Shown here one piece after another: positions 44,504 to 51,747 of a stretch of 51,747 bases of DNA. Position 1 is the first letter of the stretch. Every line of letters begins with the position of its first letter. This stretch comes from Caulobacteraceae bacterium. Lineage in GTDB: Bacteria; Pseudomonadota; Alphaproteobacteria; Caulobacterales; Caulobacteraceae. Below the pieces are notes generated by a model. That model was not told the DNA's origin. It did no database searches and saw only the letters and a list, made by a program, of their open reading frames with translations. The position numbers and the translations under genes are program-made. The DNA lies in contig JAIESL010000042.1 of the NCBI GenBank assembly GCA_019746095.1, forward strand, positions 1 through 51,747. The letters are read 5' to 3'.

Positions 44504-45058
44504 TCAGTTGGGAACGGTTGCGGCCCCGGCGGTGGCGGGACCCGTCATGGCGGGGCTGGCCGCGCAGAAGGTCCGCACCTCCCAGGCGAGGGTAATGTCG
44601 GCCCCGGCCAGGGCGGCCCGCACGGCCTCATCACATTTGTCCTCGCTCAGCAGACGGGTGACCTCGCCGCGCAGGGCCGCCCGGGCGTTGGCGGCGTCGC
44701 GCAGGATCCGGGCTTCGCGCCGGTCACCCGGCAGGCAGAGCGACATCCAGGAGGCGTCGGCGCAGCGTGCGATCAGCCGGGCCTGGCGGTCCGCCTCCGC
44801 CGAGTTGATCTCGACCGGCGGCACCAGGGTCGGCACGGTCGGAGCGCCCGAGGCGGAACCGGCCGACGGCTCGGTCAGGACGACGGTTCCGGGCGGAACC
44901 CCGCGCAGGATCACCGCCGGCATCTGATAGCTGCAGAGCCAGCCTGATGGCGTCATCTCGCAGGACTGCAGCGGCGCCCGCACTTCCTGCGGCCCGGACT
45001 GGGCCGGGACCGCGTCAGGCGTCTGGGCGAGGCTGAGCGCAAGCAGCAGAGAAATCAT
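44504..45058 (-). CDS. Small secreted protein of unknown function
   Basis: 184 residues with a very short signal-like N-terminus (MISLLLALSLAQ). Mature part has cysteines in QSCEMTPSGWLCSYQMP, ARCADASWMSLCLPGD, DKCDEAV and TFCAA, about six in all, suggesting disulfides and a periplasmic home. No family recognised. It is divergent from gspO across a 196-base gap. Confidence 0.75.
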   Translation of the reverse strand: MISLLLALSLAQTPDAVPAQSGPQEVRAPLQSCEMTPSGWLCSYQMPAVILRGVPPGTVVLTEPSAGSASGAPTVPTLVPPVEINSAEADRQARLIARCADASWMSLCLPGDRREARILRDAANARAALRGEVTRLLSEDKCDEAVRAALAGADITLAWEVRTFCAASPAMTGPATAGAATVPN

Positions 45059-45254
45059 GACCCAATCCAGCGTCTGTCGTCACACCCGGCACCATACTCC
45101 CGAACGGGCCACATGTATCCCTGTTCCGCAAAGGCATGGAGCGGCGGGGATGGGAGCAGCTGCGTGACCATCGTAGCCCTGTCGCCCGGACCGGGCTAAA
45201 CGGGCCCGGACGAAGGACCGCCGGGACGCGGTGCCGTGTTCGAGAGGCCGGACG

Positions 45255-46007
45255 GTGACGCCAGCAATCCTCGCCCTGCTGCTGGGCGGTACCGGCCTGA
45301 TCGTCGGCAGCTTCCTTGGCCTGGTCAGCCTGCGCCTGCCGCGCGGAGACGGCGTCGTGGCCGGACGCTCGCGCTGTGACGGCTGTGGTGTGCCCCTGGC
45401 CCCCTGGCGGTTGATCCCGGTGGCGAGCTTTCTGATCAGCCGGGGCCGATGCGCCGGCTGCGGGGCCGGGATTCCGCGCCGCTATCCCCTGATCGAACTG
45501 GCCGCCGCCGCCCTGGGCGTCTGGGCGGCCCTTGGCCAGACGACGGTGCCGGCCGCCGTCGTGACCGCCCTGCTCGGCTGGCAACTTCTGCTGATCGCCG
45601 TCATCGACGCAGAACATTTCCGCCTGCCGGACCGTTTGACCCTGCCCCTGCTGGTGACCGGTCTCGCAGCGACCCTGATGGTGGACCACACGACACTGCC
45701 GGAGGCGGTGATCGGCGCCGTCGTCGGCTTCGCCGGCCTGTGGCTGCTGGCCCTCGCCTACCGTCGACTGCGGGGTCGCGAGGGACTGGGCGACGGGGAT
45801 CCCATCCTGCTGGCCGCGGGCGGAGCCTGGGTCGGCTGGATCGGCCTGCCGAGTGTCCTGCTGTGGGCCTCGGCGGCGGGGCTCAGCTTCGTGGCTGCGC
45901 GATGGCTGGTCGGCGGCAGGGTTTCCGGCAGCGACCGCCTGGCCTTCGGCCCTTGTCTGGCCGTCGGCATCTGGCTGACCTGGACCTTCGGCCCGCTGGG
46001 GCTGTAG
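45255..46007 (+). CDS. gspO: Prepilin peptidase / N-methyltransferase of the T2SS
   Basis: 250-residue A24 aspartic protease in the inner membrane that cuts the leader of pseudopilins and methylates the new N-terminus. Two CxxC pairs (Cys41/44, Cys66/69) in the cytoplasmic loop, catalytic Asp118 in AVIDAEHFRLPDRLT and Asp180 in the GLGDGD motif are visible, with about seven hydrophobic segments. GTG at 45255 is the start (GAGAGG seven bases before). It is transcribed opposite to the gsp operon 0.5 kb away, whose pseudopilins GspG-K are its expected substrates. Confidence 0.93.
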   Translation: MTPAILALLLGGTGLIVGSFLGLVSLRLPRGDGVVAGRSRCDGCGVPLAPWRLIPVASFLISRGRCAGCGAGIPRRYPLIELAAAALGVWAALGQTTVPAAVVTALLGWQLLLIAVIDAEHFRLPDRLTLPLLVTGLAATLMVDHTTLPEAVIGAVVGFAGLWLLALAYRRLRGREGLGDGDPILLAAGGAWVGWIGLPSVLLWASAAGLSFVAARWLVGGRVSGSDRLAFGPCLAVGIWLTWTFGPLGL

Positions 46008-46024
46008 GCGCCGGGAATTCGTCC

Positions 46025-46342
46025 CTAGCGGACGGCCGCGAAGGTCGTGGCCGCGTCGCGGAAGCGGGCGTGTTCGCGGGCGGTCATGCAGCGCGGCGCG
46101 CTCCAGGCCGGATCCGAGGCCCGCACCGAAAGCGCTTCACGCGCGGTCACGAAAATCGGGGCGGCACCATGTTCACGGGTGAAGGCCCGACGCGTTGCCG
46201 CGTCCGTGGCACAGATCAGCACCGGGCGGGCGTTGACCCGGTCCGACCCCTGTCCAACGCCGTCGGCGCTGGCGATTCCCGCCGGAAGAACGGCCGCAGC
46301 CGCCAGAGCGACCACGCCGATGAAGGGGGTAAAAGTGCGCAT
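46025..46342 (-). CDS. Small secreted protein of unknown function
   Basis: 105 residues with a clear signal peptide (FIGVVALAAAAVLPAGIASA). The mature 79 residues contain two cysteines (LICATD, APRCMT), which could bond, and AREHARFRDAATT. Not recognised. It lies 138 bases downstream of gspM on the same strand, where gspN would sit in some operons, but it is far too short for GspN. Confidence 0.7.
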   Translation of the reverse strand: MRTFTPFIGVVALAAAAVLPAGIASADGVGQGSDRVNARPVLICATDAATRRAFTREHGAAPIFVTAREALSVRASDPAWSAPRCMTAREHARFRDAATTFAAVR

Positions 46343-46480
46343 GCCGGTCTCTCTCCATGCCTGAAACAGTCAGGGCCCGGAGGAATAATGCGTGCTTATG
46401 GCCGTTTGTAAAGCTTATGCGACAGTCCGGCGTCAAACAGTTGACACTTCACCCGCCCACGGACGTTTTGCAGGCTCGGA

Positions 46481-46972
46481 TCAGGCCCCGCAGACGCCGC
46501 TGGACACAGAGCCTTCGACGTTCAGGGTCGCATCGGCATTCTCGGTCACGCCCAGGCTGCAGATGGTCAGACGGTGATCGGTCTCCAGCGCCGACAGCCA
46601 TGAAAACAGGGGCCCCGAGGCGACGCGTGACAGCTGGAAGCCCAGCTGGCCCGAGGGGCTCATGGTGGTGACGATCTGGACGCCGGCGGTGTCAGCGGTG
46701 CGCCGGACCAGAGGCTCCAGACCCTCCGCCGGGGGCGGGACTGTGGTTCGCGCCGGGCCGAACGAGGCGACAGTGCCGCGCACCTCGGCCAGGGTAGCGG
46801 CCGCCGCCCGGGCGCGGTCCGCCGCGGACGCCCGCCAGTCGAGAAGCGGACGCACCACGCCCAGGGACAGGATGGTGGCCAGGAGCAGCACCATCATGAC
46901 CATCAACATGCGGCGCTCGCGCAGGGTTCGCCCGCTCCACCAGGCCTCGGCATGGCCCAACAACCGGTTCAT
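46481..46972 (-). CDS. gspM: Type II secretion protein GspM
   Basis: 163 residues. A cytoplasmic N-terminus with WWSGRTLRERRML is followed by one membrane helix (about 22-40) and a periplasmic ferredoxin-like domain ending in FQLSRVASGPLFSWLSALETDHRLTI. GspM forms the inner-membrane platform with GspL. Its ATG overlaps the gspL stop (ATGA). Confidence 0.88.
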   Translation of the reverse strand: MNRLLGHAEAWWSGRTLRERRMLMVMMVLLLATILSLGVVRPLLDWRASAADRARAAAATLAEVRGTVASFGPARTTVPPPAEGLEPLVRRTADTAGVQIVTTMSPSGQLGFQLSRVASGPLFSWLSALETDHRLTICSLGVTENADATLNVEGSVSSGVCGA

Positions 46973-48072
46973 CGTCCGCCCCCGATCGTGATGTCACTGA
47001 CGATCCGGCCCCGGTCGTCGAGTGTACCGGTCTCGGTCACTTCCAGGCCGTTGGCCCGCATGGCCTCGGCGATCCGCCGGGTGTCGCCGTAGTCGCTATG
47101 GGTGATGCTGGCCTTCATGCCGTTGACCGGATCGACGATCAGCAGGTCCAGTTCGGCCCCCTCGCCCCCTTCGACAGCGGCGAACAGGGCGGCGGTGGCT
47201 CCGGCGACTCCGCCGGGCGGGGGCGCGGCCCGGACCCGCTGCCGCAGGGCCTCGACCGGATCGGGGGCAGCGGCCAGATCGGGCGCAACGCGCGCAATCT
47301 CCGCGCGGGCCCGGTCGGTGTCAGCGCGCGCGGAAGCCTCATCGCGGGCCGCGGCGGCGGCGATGAGAACCAGCGGTGACACCAGCAGCAGTCCCGCCAT
47401 GGCAGCGGCCCGGGTCCAGACCTGGCGGGGGCTGCCATGGGCGCGCTCCTGGCCCGTCAGAAGGTTGATCGGCGGGCTGACGGCCGCCGCCACCAGCGAC
47501 CGTTCGACGGCGTCCGTATCCTGGATCGCATGGATGGGGCGCGCCCCGGCAACCAGTTCGACCAGATCGGGCTGGACGCTGGCGGCGAAACGACGACCGC
47601 GCAGGGCCGTGGAGGGACCGAAGGTGACGGCGTTCAGCCGGTCGTCTTCTGCGGGCTCGGGAACGGTCAGGACATCGGGTACGATGGCGTCGGCGCGCAC
47701 GCCGAGGGCCTCGAGATAGTCGACCCAGGCCTGGAGCAGGGGCAGGCCGACCAGGGCCACCAGCCGGGGCTCCCCGGCTGCCGGGATCGGGCCGAGGACG
47801 GTGGCCAGCCGGTCGGCCGGAACCGCCAGGGCATCCTTGAGCATCCACTGGGCGGCCGCGCGCTGCTGGGCCGCCCCACCGGCGGCCAGGTCCAGCCAGC
47901 GGATGGTCACATCCGCCCCGGGGGCCACGGCGATGGTGCGCATGGGCTCCGGACGCTCGTCCGGGTGCAGGTTCAGCAGGCCGCGTTCGCGCACCACCCC
48001 GTCGGCGATCACAAGACAGGGGGCCGGTTCGCTGCCGAGGCTCGGGATCAGGATCAGTCGGATCGGTTTCAT
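46969..48072 (-). CDS. gspL: Type II secretion protein GspL
   Basis: 367 residues. The cytoplasmic actin-like part (about 1-215), a membrane helix (AMAGLLLVSPLVLIAAAAA, about 226-245) and a small periplasmic domain match the family. GspL links the ATPase GspE to the pseudopilus platform. Coupled to gspK and gspM by ATGA overlaps. Sequence is diverged; the assignment leans on position and topology. Confidence 0.87.
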   Translation of the reverse strand: MKPIRLILIPSLGSEPAPCLVIADGVVRERGLLNLHPDERPEPMRTIAVAPGADVTIRWLDLAAGGAAQQRAAAQWMLKDALAVPADRLATVLGPIPAAGEPRLVALVGLPLLQAWVDYLEALGVRADAIVPDVLTVPEPAEDDRLNAVTFGPSTALRGRRFAASVQPDLVELVAGARPIHAIQDTDAVERSLVAAAVSPPINLLTGQERAHGSPRQVWTRAAAMAGLLLVSPLVLIAAAAARDEASARADTDRARAEIARVAPDLAAAPDPVEALRQRVRAAPPPGGVAGATAALFAAVEGGEGAELDLLIVDPVNGMKASITHSDYGDTRRIAEAMRANGLEVTETGTLDDRGRIVSDITIGGGR

Positions 48073-49055
48073 TCTTCAGGGGTCCAGCGCTGGATCACGG
48101 TGCGGACACGGCCGTCGGCTCCGGCTTCGAGAAGGGCGGTGCGGACGGCGCGGGTGCCGCCCAGTTCAACATCGACCCGCAGGTCGAAATAGCGGGTCTT
48201 GACCGTGATCTGCTCGCGGGCTTCGGGATCGACCGGAAGGGCCGCGAGCGCCGGTTGGGCCCAGAAGGCCGCCGGGTCGGCCCAGCCGCCGCGCGGCCGG
48301 GCGGCGATCACCGCCCGCGCCCGGTCCGGGGCCAGCGCCCCATTGGTCAGCATGGTCAGCAGCGGGGCCTGTTCCGGCGTCAGGGTATTCACGTTCAGGG
48401 GCGACAGGCGCGAGGTCGGCAGGGCACAGACCCAGGGCCGCAGGCGGCGATAGGTCCCGGCGTCGACGCCCTTGACCGCGCGAAGCTCGCTGACCTCGGC
48501 CAGCATGACCCCGCCGGTCCGGTAGGGTCTGGCCAGGCCGGCATAGGCTCCGTCCTCGGCCCCGAGCGGCGACGGGGCCGCATCGGCATCGAGCCAGTCC
48601 GTCAGGGCGTCGGCCATGGCCTGCATGCGGCTGTCGGGGGCTCCGACGGCGCGGCCCAGGGCCCGGAACTGCGCTGCACCCAGCGGCCGCGCGATCAGGT
48701 CCTCGCCCACGCCGAGCACCAGGCTGTTGAGGTTGAAACAGGCCTGGCCGTCGCTGACCGTGGCGGTCAAGGTCCCGCCGTCGATCGGGAAGCTGGAGGC
48801 CCTGCCGTTCCAGGCGGGCTCGAGTGGGGTGCGGGCCGGGCCGTCGGCGAGCAGGCGGGCGATCTGGTTGCGGGCCAGGGTTTCGGCCCCGGCCGCATAC
48901 CACTGGGCCTGGCTCTGGGTCTCGACATTGGTCGCGCGGCGCACCGAGAAGCGCACATCGTCGAGGATGGTGACGGCGACGGCCGACATGACGGCCACCA
49001 GCAGCAGCACCGTCAGCAGGGCCATGCCCTCGCGCTCGCGCCGGGACCGCCTCAT
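48069..49055 (-). CDS. gspK: Type II secretion minor pseudopilin GspK
   Basis: 328 residues from ATG 49055. The prepilin-like N-terminus is RREREGMALLTVLLLVAVMSAVAVTIL; as often in GspK, the +5 residue of the mature helix is not Glu. The middle has SGSK-family landmarks QWYAAGAETLARNQIA, CFNLNSLV and PLNVNTLTPEQAPLL. GspK caps the pseudopilus tip with GspI and GspJ. The frame is open upstream across gspJ, but that is an alternative reading of gspJ and is not used. Confidence 0.92.
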   Translation of the reverse strand: MRRSRREREGMALLTVLLLVAVMSAVAVTILDDVRFSVRRATNVETQSQAQWYAAGAETLARNQIARLLADGPARTPLEPAWNGRASSFPIDGGTLTATVSDGQACFNLNSLVLGVGEDLIARPLGAAQFRALGRAVGAPDSRMQAMADALTDWLDADAAPSPLGAEDGAYAGLARPYRTGGVMLAEVSELRAVKGVDAGTYRRLRPWVCALPTSRLSPLNVNTLTPEQAPLLTMLTNGALAPDRARAVIAARPRGGWADPAAFWAQPALAALPVDPEAREQITVKTRYFDLRVDVELGGTRAVRTALLEAGADGRVRTVIQRWTPEE

Positions 49056-49642
49056 CGGCCGCTCCCGACGAGGAAGGACTGTTCGACCCGGCCATAGCCG
49101 TCGAGGGTCATGGCGATGCGGACCGCATCGGGCAGCGGCCGGTCGATGCTGGAGATGAAGGCCGGCGCCGCCTCGCCGTCGCGGACGAACAGGACGGTGA
49201 CGTCCTTGACCCCCCGGTACAACACCTGCGGCGGGCCGGGCCGCGAGCCGTCCAGATGGGCGGAGACGCGGCGTTCCAGCCGGTCCTCGACCAGCCGGTA
49301 CTCCACCCTCTGCAGGGACGGGCGGGTCTGTTCGCCCGGATTGCTCCAGCCGGCCCGGTTCAGCACCAGCAACGGCTCGCCGGGCGCGGCGGCACCCGCG
49401 AGGGGCTGGGGAGTCGGCCGCCCCGTCGGACCGCGCGACCGGCGCGCGGTGGCCTGGCCGAGATCGGCGCGCAGCAGGCCCCGCATCCGCTGCAGGTCGC
49501 CGACCCGTTCGCCGGCGGCCTGGACGGCGAAGCGGTTGTCGATCGTCACGCCCAGCACGGCGGCCCCGGCCCCCGCGAGCACGGCGAAGATCAGCAGGGA
49601 GATCATGACCTCGACCAGGGTGAAGCCCTTGCGTCCGGTCAT
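49052..49642 (-). CDS. gspJ: Type II secretion minor pseudopilin GspJ
   Basis: 196 residues. The short leader MTGRKG is followed by FTLVEVMISLLIFAVLAGAG, the class III prepilin cleavage site with Glu at +5. Overlaps gspI and gspK by ATGA. The distal part has AFISSIDRPLPDAVRIAM, as in GspJ. Confidence 0.92.
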   Translation of the reverse strand: MTGRKGFTLVEVMISLLIFAVLAGAGAAVLGVTIDNRFAVQAAGERVGDLQRMRGLLRADLGQATARRSRGPTGRPTPQPLAGAAAPGEPLLVLNRAGWSNPGEQTRPSLQRVEYRLVEDRLERRVSAHLDGSRPGPPQVLYRGVKDVTVLFVRDGEAAPAFISSIDRPLPDAVRIAMTLDGYGRVEQSFLVGSGR

Positions 49643-49995
49643 GGCGCACGCGACCGGAACAGGGTGCGGGCGGCGGCCTGGCCCTCGGCGTCGCTGACGC
49701 GGATCTCGATCCGCAGCAGGTCCGGCACCTCCGTGGCGCTGACCTCACGGCTCCAGCGCCAGCGACGTCCGGCCAGTTCGACCTCGCCCGTCGCGGTCCC
49801 CTCCCCGATCGCCGGCAGGGTGACAGCTTCCACGGCGAGGTTTTCGGCGACGATACCCCCGAGGGTGCGAGTCTCCACCCGGGCGGCCGAACGGGTGTTC
49901 TCACCCGACAGATTGAGCAGGGCGAGGGCGGCGAGGCTGAACACAGCCAGGGCCACCAGCAGTTCGATCAGGGTAAAGCCCCGCCGCTCAGCCAT
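49639..49995 (-). CDS. gspI: Type II secretion minor pseudopilin GspI
   Basis: 118 residues. Leader MAERRG, then FTLIELLVALAVFSLAALALL. GTATGEVELAGRRWRWSREV is the typical GspI strand region. It starts eight bases inside the end of gspH. With GspJ and GspK it forms the tip complex. Confidence 0.92.
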   Translation of the reverse strand: MAERRGFTLIELLVALAVFSLAALALLNLSGENTRSAARVETRTLGGIVAENLAVEAVTLPAIGEGTATGEVELAGRRWRWSREVSATEVPDLLRIEIRVSDAEGQAAARTLFRSRAP

Positions 49996-50527
49996 CGAGG
50001 GACACCTCGCCGGCGCCGTCGATGGTGATGGTGCGGCTGTTGTGTTCGCGGGACAGGGTCACGGACATGGGCTCGGCCACGCCGGTGGGGTCGAACACGG
50101 CGCGGACGGGCGCATCGGACGGCTGGACGGTCGTGCCTGCGGTCCAGGTCTCGGGCCCGAACGGCCCCTCGACCAGCGGCGACCAGGCGGCACCGTCGAA
50201 GACGGAGAAGCCATAGCCCGTGGCCGTGGCCTCGACCGCGACCGGGCGGTTGGACAGGATGGATTCCTCGCGGGCGCGGCTGAGCCGGGCGGCGAACCGT
50301 TCGGCATCCTCGGCCACCGAGGGTCGAGGGTCCGGCACGGACAGCACGATGGCCCCGGCGGCCAGGCTGATGATGGCGACCACCATCAGCAGCTCCACCA
50401 GGGTGAAGCCCCGTCTGATTGCGCTGCGGTCACAAGGCTCCGCCCGGTCGACCCCACGCGGCCCGGCGCCTGGCGCAGGCCGCACGCGGCGAGCGACCGC
50501 GTCGCGAGCGTCAGCGCCCAGGGTCAT
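49988..50527 (-). CDS. gspH: Type II secretion minor pseudopilin GspH with unusually long leader
   Basis: 179 residues. The cleavage site is RRG/FTLVELLMVVAIISLAAG, but it is preceded by 40 residues rather than the usual 6-10. The extra part includes PRGVDRAEPCDR, which matches a segment in the GspG leader. The only internal in-frame start before it is GTG at codon 15, still upstream of the shared segment. The ATG overlaps the gspG stop (ATGA). The C-terminal half is a normal GspH beta domain (SREHNSRTITIDGAGEV). Confidence 0.9.
   Translation of the reverse strand: MTLGADARDAVARRVRPAPGAGPRGVDRAEPCDRSAIRRGFTLVELLMVVAIISLAAGAIVLSVPDPRPSVAEDAERFAARLSRAREESILSNRPVAVEATATGYGFSVFDGAAWSPLVEGPFGPETWTAGTTVQPSDAPVRAVFDPTGVAEPMSVTLSREHNSRTITIDGAGEVSLDG
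50426..50461 (-). repeat. Palindrome-like repeat copy 1, inside the gspH leader
   Basis: This 36-base segment matches 50941-50976 in 31 of 36 positions. It is translated as part of PRGVDRAEPCDR. The central stem is partly decayed compared with the gspG copy. Confidence 0.65.
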
Positions 50528-51036
50528 GTGTCCCAGTTGCCGAGGTCGGCGTCATTGCCTTCGCCCCCTTCCTTGCGGTCGGCACCGAGGGAGTAGACGT
50601 CGAACTGACCGTTGTGGGCGCTCTGGCGACGGTACTGGTAGGGATGGCCCCACGGGTCCTCGGGCAGGCGGCGGATATAGCCGCCCGGGCGGTAGCGCTC
50701 GGGGTTGGACAGGCCCGCCGGTGCGGCCACGAGGGCCTGCAGATCAGCGGGGAAGTCCAGATTGTCGAGGCGGTAGGTCTCGATCGCCTGTTCCAGGGTG
50801 GCGATATCGGCCCTGGCCTTGGTGGTCATGGCCCGGTCCTGGCTGGGCAGGACGTTGATGGCGACCACCGTGGCCAGCAGGCCGATGATGACGATCACCA
50901 CCATCAGCTCGACGAGCGTAAAGCCCTCCCTCCCAAGGACGCGGCCACAGGGCTGCGCCCTGTCGACCCGACGCGGCCTGCCTTTCAGGCCGGCGGTCGC
51001 CGCATGGCGAAGGATTCGAACCAGAGCGTTTTTCAT
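50524..51036 (-). CDS. gspG: Type II secretion major pseudopilin GspG with long leader
   Basis: 170 residues from the second of two adjacent ATGs (51036; GAGGAG fits it best). The cleavage site is GREG/FTLVELMVVIVIIGLLATVV after a leader of 38 residues, much longer than usual. The leader contains PRRVDRAQPCGR, shared with GspH. The mature part is a standard GspG: LEQAIETYRLDNLDFP, PWGHPYQYR, DVYSLGADRKEGGEGNDADLGNW with the calcium-binding loop. It builds the pseudopilus shaft. It starts just after gspF. Confidence 0.94.
   Translation of the reverse strand: MKNALVRILRHAATAGLKGRPRRVDRAQPCGRVLGREGFTLVELMVVIVIIGLLATVVAINVLPSQDRAMTTKARADIATLEQAIETYRLDNLDFPADLQALVAAPAGLSNPERYRPGGYIRRLPEDPWGHPYQYRRQSAHNGQFDVYSLGADRKEGGEGNDADLGNWDT
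50941..50976 (-). repeat. Palindrome-like repeat copy 2, inside the gspG leader
   Basis: It contains the perfect hairpin ACAGGGC-TGC-GCCCTGT (50947-50963) and a GTCGAC. It is translated as PRRVDRAQPCGR. There is no in-frame start codon between it and the cleavage site, so it must be part of the protein. Confidence 0.7.
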
Positions 51037-51046
51037 CATCGTCTCC

Positions 51047-51747
51047 TCAGCCCATGGCCAGGGTGTTGATCTGCAGGATGGGCAGCAGGATGGACAGGAT
51101 GATCACCGCCACCACCCCGCCCATGACCACGATGATGGCCGGCTCGATCAGGCTCAGCATCACCGCGGTGAAGGTCGAGAACTCACGTTCCAGATAGTCG
51201 GCGGCGCGCTCCAGCATCGGCTCGAGCCGCCCCCCGGCCTCGCCCGAGGCCGTCATGGTCACCAGGATCGGCGGGAAGACGTCGGCCCGGCGCATGGCGG
51301 CCGACAGCCCCCCGCCCTCGCGCACGGCATCCGCCATGGTTTCCGTCGCCAGCCGCAGCCGCCGGTTGGACACTGTCCGCGCCGTGATTGTCAGACCTTC
51401 CAGCACGGGCAGGCCCGCGGCGATCATGGTCGACAGGGTGCGGGCCATCCGGGCTCCGTGCAGGTCACGGGTCAGGCGCCCGACCAGGGGCAGCTGCAGC
51501 AGGGCGGTATCGACGCGCAGCCGGATCGCCGGATTGCGCAGGGCCACTGCCCCCGCGACTCCCGCCGCCGCCAGCACAAGGGCCGCCAGCCAGCCCCAGT
51601 CGCGCAGCGCATCGGACAGGCCGATCACCATCCGCGTCAGCAGCGGCAGGGTCTGGTTCAGACTGTCGAACTGATCCACCACCCGCGGCACGACGAAGGT
51701 CATCAGGGCTATCACGACCCCGAGGGCCACGACGGCCAGAACCGCCG
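51047..51747 (-). CDS. gspF: Type II secretion inner-membrane protein GspF (partial, N-terminus beyond window)
   Basis: The last 233 residues of GspF. Visible: VPRVVDQFDSLNQTLPLLTR, LPLVGRLTRDLHGARMARTLSTMIAAGLPVLEGL, ASGEAGGRLEPMLERAADYLE and a final membrane helix EPAIIVVMGGVVAVIILSILLPI ending in NTLAMG. GspF is the platform protein for pseudopilus assembly. Its stop lies just ahead of the gspG ribosome site. Confidence 0.94.
   Translation of the reverse strand, partial: AVLAVVALGVVIALMTFVVPRVVDQFDSLNQTLPLLTRMVIGLSDALRDWGWLAALVLAAAGVAGAVALRNPAIRLRVDTALLQLPLVGRLTRDLHGARMARTLSTMIAAGLPVLEGLTITARTVSNRRLRLATETMADAVREGGGLSAAMRRADVFPPILVTMTASGEAGGRLEPMLERAADYLEREFSTFTAVMLSLIEPAIIVVMGGVVAVIILSILLPILQINTLAMG

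Noticed and set aside
49056..49904. N-terminal extension of GspK across gspJ
   Set aside because: It is an alternative frame of gspJ; the prepilin-like N-terminus and ATGA overlap fix the start at 49055.

Overview
This 51.7 kb window is GC-rich chromosomal DNA from an alphaproteobacterium, most likely a member of the Caulobacteraceae close to Brevundimonas or Caulobacter. The basis is the gene content and arrangement: a SUF operon led by an Rrf2 regulator, an RNase E ending in a GWW motif, an M23 peptidase overlapping a bactofilin gene, and a class II DAHP synthase. Genus is inferred from gene content only. Genes are tightly packed and most are housekeeping. I see no insertion sequence, prophage or CRISPR array.

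Layout. 1-2790: start of a SUF Fe-S cluster operon on the minus strand (iscR-type regulator, cysteine desulfurase, sufB cut by the window edge), with a divergent alpha/beta-hydrolase-fold gene. 3.5-5.3 kb: NamZ-like (DUF1343) and DOMON-like genes. 5.5-9.2 kb: tyrS, a 1-Cys Bcp peroxiredoxin, M23 peptidase and bactofilin, closed by a bidirectional terminator. 9.2-15.7 kb, minus: amiC amidase, ExoX-type exonuclease, a two-helix membrane protein, PBP1A, and prfB with a +1 programmed frameshift. 15.65-21 kb, plus: a long leader and rne, an M48 peptidase with TPR-like tail, and a DsbA-like thioredoxin. 21-24 kb, minus: class II DAHP synthase, an ACT-less prephenate dehydratase, and a chorismate mutase preceded by a small Tyr/Phe-rich leader peptide. 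23.9-24.8 kb is a gene-free stretch with a long inverted repeat.

24.8-31.8 kb: CPBP protease, small membrane protein, glutathione reductase, a secreted protein of unknown function, rpiA, glmU, gph and tRNA-Val(CAC). 31.9-35.4 kb: an H-NOX nitric-oxide sensor with its hybrid histidine kinase, and an unknown 366-residue protein. 35.7-40.6 kb: a DEAD-box helicase with a KPW-repeat tail, a small membrane protein, a lone sugar-type ABC ATPase with a LacI-like operator, and alanine racemase. 40.6-43.5 kb: a secreted amidohydrolase, an acyl-CoA dehydrogenase and an SCP2-like protein. 43.9-46.3 kb: small secreted proteins and the prepilin peptidase gspO. 46.5-51.7 kb, minus: type II secretion operon gspF(partial)-G-H-I-J-K-L-M, almost every junction overlapping.

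Together the window covers envelope growth (amiC, PBP1A, bactofilin/M23, alr, glmU), RNA metabolism (rne, DEAD helicase), Fe-S assembly and redox defence, aromatic amino acid entry, NO sensing, and protein secretion. The items most worth a second look are the aromatic leader peptide upstream of chorismate mutase, a palindromic repeat translated inside the leaders of both GspG and GspH, a nine-heptad secreted protein, and a SUF-linked hydrolase that has lost its nucleophile serine.
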